From Cristatella mucedo (Eukaryota > Bryozoa > Phylactolaemata > Cristatellidae): 56,000 nucleotides of DNA. Below are positions 34,991 to 47,048 of the stretch, in pieces (position 1 is the stretch's first letter; each line of letters starts with the position of its first letter). The notes under the pieces are model-generated. The model was not told the origin of the DNA, did no database searches, and saw nothing but the letters and a program-made list of their open reading frames with translations. The stretch covers positions 7,665,001 through 7,721,000 of the forward strand of contig WPIO01000009.1 of the NCBI GenBank assembly GCA_009760855.2, written 5' to 3'. A program made the position numbers and the translations under genes.

Positions 34991-35449
34991 TACTGCTACT
35001 TCTACCGATTCAGGAAACAGCGGAGGGCTGACAGTCCCGCCCACAGCCGCGTACTCTAATGCGGGAGGCTCGTATAAAGAGGGTTCCACCGGGTAGCCGC
35101 AAAGCGAACACCGGCTGAAGTTGAGTTTGCTGCTGCGCTCATCATTCCAGACGATATGGAGAAGAATAGAAAAAGGAAGATGATCATATAAAAAGAGTTT
35201 CCCGGAAAGTCCTTAAGTGTTAAAATTAACGTGGTGCGTCGTTACTGGTGTGTTGGCGTTGAAACGGCCGTGCCATCTAAACCAGCCGGATTATGGTGGT
35301 TAATTATTATTCGCAATTATGCGATTATGCGATAGTTTATTGCCGAGGCCGTATACACTGCCGGCAAACTGAGATAGGCTGGCAGTAAGGATTCGTGACT
35401 CGGGGCATTGACATTGGAGCTGATTTGAGCTCTAGGCCACAGAGCATTG

Positions 35450-35760
35450 GCGTACGTCGTGGCCGCTGTTAAACGCCTGTAAATCTCCGCTGGTGTTAAA
35501 TAGACTTATATACATTATGGATACAGACTTGATATGTCAAAGTGTGTGCGCTCTTCGTCGCTGCCGTGTTCCTGCTACGTCCGGGGTACATGCGTGCATT
35601 TGTGCAGCACCTGCATATGTAACTAGCCGTGCTACAAAGGACAGGCATCGCCGGTGGTCGTCGCGAGTCAGCTTAGAGTGACACAAAGTTACGAGCGTCG
35701 CATTTGCGGGCCTAGTTCTGACCGGACGTGGAAGCTGCACAGCGAGCGTTTGTAACACTT
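35450..35760 (+). repeat. Unnamed interspersed repeat D, copy 2
   Basis: Collinear with 667-1012 (see there). It is followed within 60 bases by an inverted repeat C copy. Confidence 0.5.
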
Positions 35761-35814
35761 TACACAGTGCTTAGTCATACGCACCTTACGTGTTTGATGG
35801 GGATTTCCGACGAA

Positions 35815-36145
35815 AGACACCTGTGTAGAAAAGGGTTAAGCCGCGGCTACAACGCATAAGCATCCCGTGTTGAGGAACTTACTCGGAGCACCTCAACTTA
35901 GATCTAGCCTACTAACGTCAACCTAGTTTTGGTCGCGGGGGGGGGCCCCGTAGTGATGAGCCCTGGGGTTTTGATTGGTCGACCGGTCCAACTAGGAGGC
36001 ATAACGTAGTAGCTATTCTCCTACATGACAGCCGGCCGAATCCTCGCCGAAGATGAGGTGACGCAGTAGCTCAAACCAGAGAGAAATCGGCACAAAATTG
36101 GTGCCCATTTAGGAGTGAAGTCGATAGTGTAAACGCAACTTAGTT
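35815..36145 (-). repeat. Unnamed interspersed repeat C, copy 3 (inverted)
   Basis: Reverse complement starts ctaagttgcgtttacactat and contains tcgaccaatcaaaaccccag and cggccggctgtcat, matching copy 2. A poly-G run at 35938 interrupts it. Confidence 0.6.
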
Positions 36146-36599
36146 GCTTGTAAAATTAAGGTCACGTGAATTGTTGGGACTTTGCGATGACTGCAACAGG
36201 TTACTGTCCCCTGTCACGTGCAAACACCAGGATCTTACTGCCGAATATTAGTAAACCTAAGGCTGGATGCGTTAGACTTCCAGTAAAGATGCATTCATTA
36301 TGATAAGTGCATAGAAAGAAATTCCCCTTGAGGCTGTACAAAGAGATCATTTTTTTATAATTAGAATACAAATTTCCTCAAGAGCGTTGCGACAGTCATT
36401 TTTGTCCGTATCTGCGTAAATCAAACTTCCTAGCCATTGCCAGGGTGGCCAGAAAGTGCTCTAAGCCAAAAAGCATTGCTGGACATCATATAACATGCCA
36501 CTAACGTCAGGTTTGCAATGAGATTCACGTCAGTATATAAACATTTACAGTATTTTTGAGTATGCTTGAGATCTGAGTGTGTGCACACGTATGCGCTCA

Positions 36600-37350
36600 T
36601 AATAATAATAATAATAGTGACATTTGCATCGTGCCTTCAGAAAACGAAATCTCTTTCAAGGAACTTTACAGATGCTGTAAAGATAGCATGTTAATATGAT
36701 TAGTAACAAGACGAAGAGTTTAAGCACTCGGCAGCACACGAAGAACAAAGCACGCGGACCAAGCAAATGTTGTGAAGAATATCTACGTTTGTAGCTTCTT
36801 TAAATGTATTCAAGTCAAGGAGTGTCGTGACGTCAGTCAGGAGTGAGTTTCAGGCGTTAGGACCGTACGAACTAAAGGCATAGTCTTCAAAGTTTGGTCG
36901 AGCGGTTAAGGTGCTCGCCCCAACCAAGGTCTGGTTGACGTAGTGGGCTCGAGCCCCCAGGCTTATGTGAAGCGCCTGAATAGAGATTAAGTTCTCTTGG
37001 GGCGCTATACAGATGAATTATTTATTTAATATTAAGTCGATTCGCTACCTGATTGAGAGCCAGTACAGGTCGGCGAGATGTGATGTAATGTCTGTGACGC
37101 TCACGACAGGCAAGCCTGGCTGAACAACTTTACACCAACTGTAAGTGCCTAATTGCACAGGTCGGAATACGTACGAGTAGTGAGTTAAAGGAGTTAAGAC
37201 GGGAAATGTAGATTCAGCATAGATCCTACCGTCCAGGTACGATTAAAAGTGGTAACATAGGAACTTGATCGCACACGCAAGTCTCAACTGACCGCTTGAT
37301 TTTCACGTCGTCGCAAAAACGCTTCTTTCTAGACGTATAGTCGTGCAATT
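36600..37350 (-). mobile_element. L2 fragment interrupted by a SINE-B
   Basis: 36600-36890 carries the L2 tail and 3' ORF section (gtcaaggagtgtcgtgacgt, gtgagtttcaggcgttagga). 37030-37350 resumes the same copy (gcctgattgagagccagtac region; gctcacgacaggcaagcctg). A forward SINE-B sits between the halves. Confidence 0.65.
36893..37028 (+). mobile_element. SINE-B copy nested in an L2 fragment
   Basis: gagcggttaaggtgctcgcc, B-box-like gtgggctcgagccccc, then gaagcgcctgaatagagatt and gcgctatacagatgaattat. Confidence 0.75.
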
Positions 37351-37389
37351 ACACAAGCAAGCATTGCCAGCTTTTCCTCGACAAGCTGG

Positions 37390-37515
37390 TTTTGCTCGGC
37401 GGTTAAGGTTCTCGCCCCGACCGACGGTCTGGCCTAGGTCGTGGGGTCGAGCCACGTGGCATATGTGAAGCGCCTGGATAGATTAAGTTCTCTTTGGGCG
37501 CTATACAAATTAGTT
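37390..37515 (+). mobile_element. SINE-B copy
   Basis: gctcggcggttaaggttctc, gtcgtggggtcgagccacgt, tgaagcgcctggatagatta and gggcgctatacaaatta. Followed by a short AT repeat. Confidence 0.75.
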
Positions 37516-38000
37516 ATATATATATATATACATCAACACAGCGGCTCTGCAAAACTTTGTTACCGTTGTTGGACGAGCCGAAATAGCAAAAACGGTGTTA
37601 AAAATGATGTGTCTCTGGACCAGGATATTTACCGGCAACGGATGACAGATTCCTGCAGCAGTACATATTTGTGCAAATACGTAAAACACTTGCTAAGGAT
37701 CTGACGCTTTGAACACTTTGCACTAAAAGGTTCTGCTCGACTGTATAGTGTTTCGTCTGGTTTGAAATAGTTAGCACTAGATAAGACTCTGACAATGCTC
37801 GCCGAGGTTTCCGGCCTCGCCAGGACATTGTCGTAACCTTGAGCGTGACCCTATCCTAACAGTTGTGTAGTGATTAGTCGCATTAGCTCGCCCGGACCGT
37901 AAGAGGCAGGCTGGAAGCAAGAGCTCAAGAGCGTCGATAGCTGATCGTTGCGAACGCAATGCTGACGAACTGCGGCCGCCCCGACGGCTGCCCACAGTGC

Positions 38001-38055
38001 GTCATAAAGGCTCCTGTCGCTATACAAAGGAGGCTGTTAAATCAGCTAATATTTT
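38001..38055 (+). mobile_element. SINE-A 3' end fragment
   Basis: gtcataaaggctcctgtcgc, tatacaaaggaggctgttaa and atcagctaatattt. The 5' half is absent. Confidence 0.55.
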
Positions 38056-38284
38056 ATTTTTTTCTTAAAAGGCTCTCATACTTTATAACTTGACAAAATA
38101 GAATGTTTACCTTGTAGTACCTAATACTATGCATCCACATATTAGCAATAGTTTGCATGGCAATATTAGCGATATAATCTGTAAATAGTAAATATTTTTG
38201 ACTGCCTACAGAATGGAAAAATAAGCCAGTGTTTTTTACTAAGCCGAATTAAGATCCCCAATCTGACTGACAGGTCACTGCACT

Positions 38285-38740
38285 TGCTTGCACCTGCCTA
38301 CCAACTTGCCGTTTCTGGGATTAAATTGAAATCTCTTGGTGACCGAGCCTTCAGCTCTCGTGCACTAAAAGGCCGGGCCTTACATCCGGCTACGGTCGAC
38401 ACCTGAAATGACATTGCATCCTTTTTAGGTCCAAATACAGACGCATCTATTTCGCCCCGGTTTTCCCTCCGTCCCAGTCAACTTGTCTTTTTATTTCCGT
38501 GTGCTGATTGTATTTACCTGCAAATGACCCGTTGCATATATTCTAGCCGGAGGGTCTTCCTAGCCAGTGACGAATAATGTCTTCATGTTTGCTTTAGTAC
38601 GATAGGCTAAGCAATATGCTTGCTTTTACGTGCTTGATACCGTGCGTGACAGTAACTCTGGGGTATAATTCTCTCGCAGTTGTAAAGTGCCTGTATTGAG
38701 ATTAAATTCTCTTAGGGTGCTATACAAAAAACGTATCATT
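38285..38740 (+). mobile_element. L2 3' fragment
   Basis: Encodes a relic of LGDRAFSS and the threonine/leucine end of ORF2. It ends with gtaaagtgcctgtattgaga and agggtgctatacaaa. Confidence 0.6.
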
Positions 38741-39364
38741 ATGCACCGAATTGTGCAGATGACTACGCATGATGCGCAGATGACCACGTAAAGTACACAA
38801 AAAAGTCCAACGGGGTGCTGAGGGAAAGCTGAGAGACACAAGGCACGGGTCAAAAGGTCAAAAGCTTAGATCTAGAGTGGCACATTAGGAAGAAAGAGGC
38901 GACCAACGGCCACCTCCTACTTTAACGAATGGACATCCGCACGGTGCATCGCATGTGTATCACATTTATTTAATTTTGTGTACAACATATCAGATGCATA
39001 AGAAGTCCCGTGCCGCGGTTCGGGCATTGCATCGAGGGACGATCCTCAAGGCATGCAAGAGATTACTTTGGCTCAGTTGAAATAGTGATTCAAAATTCAG
39101 CATAATATGATTCAGCCTCGCATGCTTAGCAGGCTACCTAGCCTGCTTTGCCGGCCACACACGGTGCCTCGCTGCCTGCATTGGCTGCCAGAGGCTGCAG
39201 CCGCTTCTCGACCCACTGCGGGGTGTCCATCGGGTTGCTCCACGCGAGCCTGCGAAACCAAAACGAGGCAAACGGACTGCAACTTCACTGCACCTGTCCC
39301 AGGCACCGCCTGAATGCATTTCATAGGACACGACATGCGCACACTGTCCTATCGCTGTCATGCC

Positions 39365-40350
39365 GAATAATAATAACAACAACAATAATAATAATCGCAA
39401 TAATAATAATAATAATAATAGTAGTAGTAATACATTTGTATAGTGGCCTAAGAGAAATTAATCCCTTTCTAGGCACGTTACATATGCTGCAAAAGAAGCA
39501 TGACCTTATTTTTAGTGGTAACATTCACAGTGTCAACGTGCATAGTATGATTAGAGAGGTAACATGCACGGTGTCAGCATGCATAAGCATACAAAGGACC
39601 AATCACAAGGAACCGGAAAATGCTGTGACGAACAGGTGCGCTTTTTAGCTTCTCTTTAGAAAATGCTGTGAGTAGCACGTGTGCTTTTAGCTTCTTTTTA
39701 AGTGTCAAATCAGGGGATGTCGTGACGTCAGTCGGGAGTGAGTTACATCCATACAGGCTTTGGAAGCACATGAACTAAAGCCACGGTCACCAAAGACTTG
39801 AGGTTGGTTCGAGGTATAGCTAAGTTTTGATGATTTAAATATATTCGATAGATAAAAAATGAGTTGAGTCTGAACGAGTCTGGGCGGTGAGATGTCTAGC
39901 CTGATTGGGGAGTAGCTCTGATAGGCGAGAGGCTGGAGCGAGAGAGGGAGTGAAGAGACCTACAAGTGAGTGACAGAAACCTTGAAGTCGATGTGCTGCT
40001 TGATTGGAAGCCAGTACAGGTCGACGAGAAGTGGTGGGATGTGGAAACTGGGACGCTCACGACAGACAAGCCTAGCTGCAAAGTTTTGCACCAGCTGCAC
40101 CTGATTATCCAGGTCGATAGACCTGCAAGTAGTGAGTTACAGAAGTCGAAATGAGATGTCACAAATGCATGGACCAATTTAGATATGGCATCCCTGTCTA
40201 AGCAAGCCGGAATGTAAGTAATGTTATTTAGTTGAAAGTAGGCAGACTTGACAGTGGAGCTGATGTGGTCATTCAATTACACGTCACTTTGGAGCAGGAC
40301 ACCCAGATTTCGAGCAGTTGCTATGCATCTCATGTTTTCATAGCTAGGCG
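39365..40350 (-). mobile_element. L2 3' third, decayed
   Basis: The forward-strand left end is (TAA)n with variants. The reverse strand encodes MNDHISSTVKSAYFQLNNIT, ISKLVHAFVTSHFDFCNSLL and a shifted CKTLQLGLSVVSV segment. It corresponds to the region just upstream of LVQNSAARLV in other copies. About 1 kb. Confidence 0.75.
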
Positions 40351-40457
40351 CCATTCTCACTGTTGGCTGGTTTAATTATAACTGCAACGGAGCATGGACT
40401 GTCCTATCGACATGGCTTTGGGGCGCGAAACGTTCAAAGAGCTCCCAGGAATATCTC

Positions 40458-40530
40458 AGATAATAATAATAATGCACTTGATAAAGCGCCCTCAGAGAAC
40501 TCAATCTCTTTCTAGGCGCTTTGCATTTGT
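40458..40530 (-). mobile_element. Tail-only L2 fragment
   Basis: TAA repeats, cacttgataaagcgccctca and ctaggcgctttgcatttg. About 73 bases, next to the last exon of the reverse-strand gene. Confidence 0.65.
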
Positions 40531-40592
40531 GCCATCTGGACATGGATCTTGTTTCCCTATACCCCTTGGGGAGGAGGACAATCGCCTCTCTT

Positions 40593-40737
40593 CTAGCTGA
40601 AGGCTTTTGCCAAATACTGCCTGACGTTGGCTATACGTGGCTTTAGCAAGTGAAGGCTTTGTGCAGCTCGTGCGATAAGACGAATCACGGTTAGCAACTC
40701 CACAAGCCCGAGGACGAAGCGCTGTATACTGATTGAC
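40593..40737 (-). CDS. Membrane protein gene exon 4 (C-terminus)
   Basis: Acceptor is gagtaccctcag. The first base completes an Arg codon left open by exon 3. Encodes RSISIQRFVLGLVELLTVIR, then LIARAAQSLHLLKPRIANV, and ends KAFS before TAG. It is 145 nt. No AATAAA is evident close downstream on this strand, where L2 remnants begin within about 60 bases. Confidence 0.7.
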
Positions 40738-40892
40738 CTGAGGGTACTCAGAAGCTTTTTAGTCGCTCTGCTAAAACTTTGCTACGGCTGTTTTAACTCG
40801 TTATAATTCGTGGGCGGCTAGTAAGGTCATTAGCTAGCTGTTGAGCTAAGTGGCTCTGAATTCTTAGTTCTGAAGTGAGAGAGAGAGAGAAT

Positions 40893-40938
<46 letters not shown>

Positions 40939-43900
40939 AGAGAAGAGAGAGGAGTGAGAGCACTACGAATGGCACTCAGAGCTTCCTAATGATTTTACCA
41001 AAGCAAAGTGGCCACCAAAGAAAAAAGATTGAGCTAGAAAGCAGTTGAAGATGGTCTCACTTCACTTCATTATTGCCGAATGACAACAAAAGGTAGCTGA
41101 TTCTGGCTAACCTTTTTTACATTTGGTGTGCCGAGTCGTGCAATGCAAAATGAGATTGCCGACATGAAGGAGGCATTCCACGTCAGGGGCATCGCCTCGA
41201 TGCGCGGCTTGATGGCAATGACGACATGGCATCAACACAAACGGGCCACAGATTGGATTTTTTGCCAACACACCAAGGCTAATGGTACCTCGACCGTGCC
41301 AAGCTCAAAATCAAACTCTTACCTCGGATTGTGCAGTACCAGATAGATAGCAGCTTGTATGAGCGCAAGACTGAACATGAGCTGAGTAGTGCTGAGACTA
41401 TGAGACAGAATGTAGGCGTTGACCAGATGAAACAGCATATCAAATGTGGTACCTACAATTTCGAATGTCTCCCATTTCTTCGACTGGGGGCTTCTTGTCC
41501 ACTCCAGACTGCTCCAGCTTACCACCTACAAAAAGTCAGCCAGCGTCTTACAACAGACATGCATGCCCAACTCCTCTTCTGCCGAGTTTCTTCAACGTTT
41601 TCTAGCACGCATGCAACTAGATTACGGACACACTGACAACACGATCGGTGCCGGATGCCTACTTCTGCATCAGTTTCCACCTGAACTGTAACCATTCATT
41701 TCTGGGTCCAAGACACCCAGCTGATGTGCTGCTTACAGGCACCACCGCTTTTGATTCGTAGTGAGTCAGCAATCACGTCTACGTGCTCCTAATGCAGGAG
41801 CCGACGACACAGGAAAGCCCGGATTGCAAGCAAGGATTGCATTACCAGGAAAAAGACGTCCTCGTTCAGTCTGTAGCTCTTAGGGTCCTTTCCCCAGGGG
41901 CATTTCAATGGCACAGTGATTACTGTAACGATTCTGGTCCCGAGGTCCTTGTTTGGATCCTACTGGTTGGATCGACTTGGCTAGTTGAAGCCTATTATAA
42001 ACGAAAGGTCAGCAGCCGTGCACGCCTTTGTGCTTGCCACAGAGAGCATCATGCTCTCTGTGGCAAGCGCTCCCCCTACGGAGGGTGCCGCAGTCAGCAG
42101 ACCATGTGATGCGGTCGTCAGCACAATACATCGAAGCCTGCGAGTGATGCCATACAAATTAACCCCAAGCATGTTTTAGTGCAGCCAATGGCACGGGACT
42201 TCAGTCGAGACTAGAAACACAAACGTTAAAAAAATAAAAAAAATAAAATTCCTTTGAATAGCGTTTTAAGAGAACTCAATCTCTATTCAGGCGTTTCACA
42301 TATGCCACGGGGCTGGAGCCGACGACCTTGATCGGGACAAGTACCTTAACCGCTGGGTCAAACCAACAGTACACGTGGACACAGTATTTATGGTACACGT
42401 GCATATGCACACGCCTCCAGTACAAGCTTGACCGGGGTCAAATATAGCCAGTAACCTGGTTCAAGCTTAGGGCAGTCTGAAGAGAGCGGCTGGAAAGATC
42501 TAAGTGGGTTTCACAAGAGCAGCACCTGCAGGAAAAAATGAGCTGGCAAAAGTCCTCCGTCCCCGACTAAAGAGCTCGCCATTTTGCGTCACTAACCAAG
42601 TGCCATGCCTACAGACATGATAATCTACATGCATCTGTCTACATGACTATTGTGAAAGCCGAATTAATGCCGAGCTAATTGTGGGTCAGGGCCTTAGGCC
42701 GGCGAGTAATTATGGTTGAGTAATTAATGGTTGGCCGCTGAGCTGAACGGGTCTTCCTTCACACTTGCCACAAGGTCAGCCACATGAGTGAGATCAAAGC
42801 CTTCGTACCAACAACATCTAGTGTGTGAAGTACAGTGTGACCATTCATCAAACCCGTCCGTACCTAATGAACTGATCGCGTTCTGGTTTTGAGATTGCAG
42901 ATGGTATCTATTGAGATGGAGAAGCTAAAGGCTGGTAACCAGCAGATGAAGTACTGATAACCTGACCGTCGAAAGTACGGTGAAAAATAAAGTAAAGGTC
43001 AGCTGATTTAAAAGCCTCATTTATTTATGCAGCTGGCAGGAGAGCCGTAATGAACTGATCGCGTTCTGGTTTTGAGATTGCAGATGGTATCTATTGAGAT
43101 AGAGAAGCTAAAGGCTGGTAACCAGCAAATGAAGTACTGATAACCTGACCGTCGAAAGTACGGTGAAAAATAAAGTAAAGGTTAGCTGATTTAAAAGCCT
43201 CATTTATTTATGCAGCTGGCAGGAGAGCCGTAGCGGCTGCCACTCCAGCTTGCAGCAGCAGCAGCAGCAGCGGACGGACAATAAAGAGCGGCCTTCAGCA
43301 GGACTCTCGACCCTGACGCGACGACCCGGGTCGTTAAGAGTGCGAGCGCCTTATCCCATGCGGCTGATACCCGACGGAACACTAGACACTCATTGAGGCC
43401 CAGCTCGGTGCTGTGCTGTGATGGCTGTCCGCGATGAAGATGCAGGCGAGGCGGCAGCTACAACGGGAGCTGCCACCTCAAGAAGGCGCCGAAAATCCTC
43501 AAATCATGGCTATTTATGTTCAGAGCAAACAAGTTATGTTAGAGGCCGAGTTGGCCAAGCCGACTGGCGACACAAGTTGGGTTGGTTGTGTTAGGACTCT
43601 ATTACTATTTTTGCATTTACATAAAAGTACGAGGAACCACTCTTGAGCACTGCCGGTCAATGAGACCTCTGGGCATCCAAATAAATTGAAAAGGAAAACG
43701 CATCCGGTCCAATGCTACAGTAACAATAATAACAAGTCGTTTGCATGGCACAATACGATAACTTAATCGCTATCCTAGCGCCGTACAACTCGCCGAAAAA
43801 GAATCAGAAATCAAAAGTTAGCGGACACCGCGGTATCAAGCATGTAAGCGAAAACAGGCACACGTGCTTCGGCTAGCAGAACTAGAGCAAAAACGAAGAC

Positions 43901-45872
43901 ATTCACCGGTTGGTAGAACCTTTGGGTGGTAGCGCACACACTGAGTCGTGCACAGCTAGGTACGCAAAGCAAGCAGGCAGGAACGAAAGCAGAAAAGCTC
44001 ACTGGGGCGCCGGAAATGCTGGACAGAACAGACACGTCCTAAGCTGAGACTTATAATGATGCAAGGTCATTGCAGGTAGCAGCATAGCCGGAACCAAACC
44101 CTGACGCAGCGTAACATTCCGACTTTCAGTGCACACGAGCTGAAGGTTTCAATGTCGTGCACGGGACGGCGAGACGATTGGCTGCTGGAGAGCGCGTCGC
44201 CGTGGTGCAGCAGCGCGTCGGAGGAGGAGGAGCGAATAGGTTGACTAGGGTGGACCGCTGGTGACAGCGAGATAAGGGACCTTTCAAGCCAGACTGCTCG
44301 ACTTGGTAAGCTGAAGGAAGGCAGGAGACCCGGCCGGATAGGAGCAGCACACTCTCCTGATGACCTACGGTTTTGCCCGTCTCGAGGTAAAACAGTTTGG
44401 CACCCGAAAACAAGGTTCAGGCCAGCGGCGCACAAAGGAGAGCAGCAACTGCCCCTCGAACTCACCTTTCGAGCGAGCACGGACTTTTCCCACGTCAGGA
44501 AATAAAACACGTGCTGAAAGATTTGTATGACTGCGAGCACTTGGAGTCGACCGGTGATGAGAAAACACACGGTGAACACGGTAGCCGTGTCGATGAGGAA
44601 ATAGTACCGCACTCGCACCAGATCCTTCCTGGGCAGAAGCCTTACGCGGAACAAGACGACGGCGTGGCTGATGAAATGATAGCCCTCGAGGAAGAAGAAG
44701 AAGGTTTCAACGATGTTTCCAAACATCTCACGGCGATGGACCTGAAATTCGGAGGAGAGCAATGTCAAGGTGAATGTATTTGCTGACCGAGGTCGTGGGC
44801 TCGAGCCCCGTGGCTGTGAAGCACTTGAGTAGACATTAAGTTCTCTTAGGGGGGGGGCTATAAAATGAATTGTATACGAATTTTTTACCCTAATCGACAC
44901 AGGCCACCATCCATTCTCTTGATCAGACAAACAACCCGGATTTAACAAATCGGCAGCACAGTAAGCGACTTTGCTTCCTGAACTTATGGCAACCTCGTGT
45001 CACTTGGTAATAGACACCCATGCAGTCCGAAGCCGACGCTTTTCAGAGGGGTGAAGTAGGCTATCATCATGCAACGACTCGTTTTTTCGGTTTCAGAGGT
45101 GGTGGAAATCCCTGAATAAACAACCCATTTGTTTTTCTAGACACGTTGGAGCGCTGGGCAGCATTTAATCCAGCTACTGGACCAGTCACGTTCACAGCCG
45201 CCAGGGGAGCACGCCTGCCCGGGAGCTAGGCCAGTATCCCGGCATGCCACATTTTCTGGTCACGTGGTGTGGGCAGCGCTAGCATCCTCTCTCCCACTCA
45301 CTGTGCAAGTCGATTGGGATTTGTGCCTGATTGCCCACGGCCTGCAGGTCTGAAGACTGTGGAACTCACTTCCACGATTCTTTTGCAACAACATCTACTC
45401 TCCTGCTGCCGACTATGGCGCATCCTTTTCAGCGGTCCTGAGCTGCTACGTCTATGCTACTCACTACCTCAACTGCTCTCCTGACTCGGCTATGCTTCCC
45501 ACTTTCTCTTTGCTGCGTGAGATGAAGTCTGTTGGCTACCGAATGCATAGCGAAAGCTGATTAGGCTGTGCGTGCGCTATACAAAACTCTCCTGTTTGTG
45601 GAGTTACAGACGGAAATACATCACAAGGCCATCAACAGTTTGGGTCCTGCAAAGGCCTGTCTCCAAACGAGCATAAATTGCTGTGCGCATGCATGGTATT
45701 TCGAGTTGATCGGTAGGTACGAGTTGACCGATAGATACGAGTTGACCGGTAGATAAGACGAGTTTTTATAGCTGACGTCCGAAGCCCAGTTTCATGGAGT
45801 AGAGCAAAGTCAGGCGGTGATTCATAGGGGCGATAGGGAACCGAATACTGTGCACAATACAATACGCACGCA

Positions 45873-45907
<35 letters not shown>

Positions 45908-46989
45908 CTCCTCAAAAAACAAGTCACGGGCATCAACAAAGCATGGCGCCTGTTTCCTATTCGAGTCTTAGAACCAGGTAATGATTCTTAGGCTGGTATA
46001 TAGTATGTACACAAATAATAAAAAGAAATAAGCAATGCATAGAAGATAGCATTCCCTACGAGTTTTGACGAAGTCACATGGTAACAAAGCAGCTTTCCTA
46101 ATAGCTTAGCCAGATGCTTCGAAATAGCCTTTGCCCTGTCTGGCTTTCCAGTGCATTAGTCGACGACGACAACTGAGCAGCAGATGTTGCCTCTCAATTT
46201 TTTCGTTAAAATCTAAAACCTTGCATGGAAACAAAATGGCCACTGGAAGCAATTTCGTTGGGATGCTGGACAGTGTACTGAAGTTCGTGCTAACTCGTGC
46301 TACACATTCGTTGCGATTGGCTAGGCGAATATTGGGTCCTAGTGAAACTGGCAAGTACCAGCATAGGACAAAGCAGAAACATGAACAGTTTGATAAACGA
46401 TAGACTCCACTTACAAGAATATTGGATTTAGGAGTGCTCTGCTTATAAGAATCGAAGTTCTGCATCCCAGATTTTTTCCAAACGTAGTTTCACTCAGCAT
46501 ATGGAAATACTCCCACATATGAGAATTCCTATTTGCCGGCCCGTGCATAGTCCTATACCTAAGTGGAGTCGACTGTACAAAGCACACTATACACAAACTT
46601 TCATGTCAGCCTGATACAACAGATCGGTTGCTAAGCGCTCTCTAGGTCTCCTGTCTACATCTGAGCACTAAACGAACTTCTCCAGTTCGTTGTTTCGATA
46701 CGCAGCTGAAGAATGGGACAAAACTGTGGGAATCAACGTCCTGGAGAATATTTGACGGCCGTAGGCTCAGTTACATGCATCTCAAGGTCCGCAGAGAACC
46801 TGCAACTCTGAGAAAAGAAGACACTGCCGGTTTGCTAATAACCCACAGCAGTGTGTACCAAGCTATTTGCAGACCTATTATTGCAATACTTTAGGACTAC
46901 TCCAGCACATGAAGATGCAGAACGGAAAGAGCACCATTCCATTCGCAATTCGAAACTCTCGAAATTACCCTCCTACTATGGTATATTAT

Positions 46990-47048
<59 letters not shown>

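Noticed and set aside
41128-41346. Forward open frame MQNEIADMKEAFHVRGIASM
   Set aside because: Lies largely in the last intron of the reverse-strand gene and has no recognisable domain. A reverse-strand exon here was considered, but no acceptor fits the phase left by the 203-nt exon.
41985-42179. Similar peptides on both strands (ATESIMLSVAS / ATESMMLSVAS)
   Set aside because: Explained by the perfect palindrome at 42032-42068.
43421-43594. Frame starting MAVRDEDAGEAAATTGAATS
   Set aside because: 57 codons inside an intron of the reverse-strand gene, with no domain and no splice support.
44397-44786. Forward-strand 129-codon acidic open frame
   Set aside because: The exact antisense of the 276-nt hydrophobic exon. 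That exon has consensus splice sites on the reverse strand and the forward frame has none in phase.
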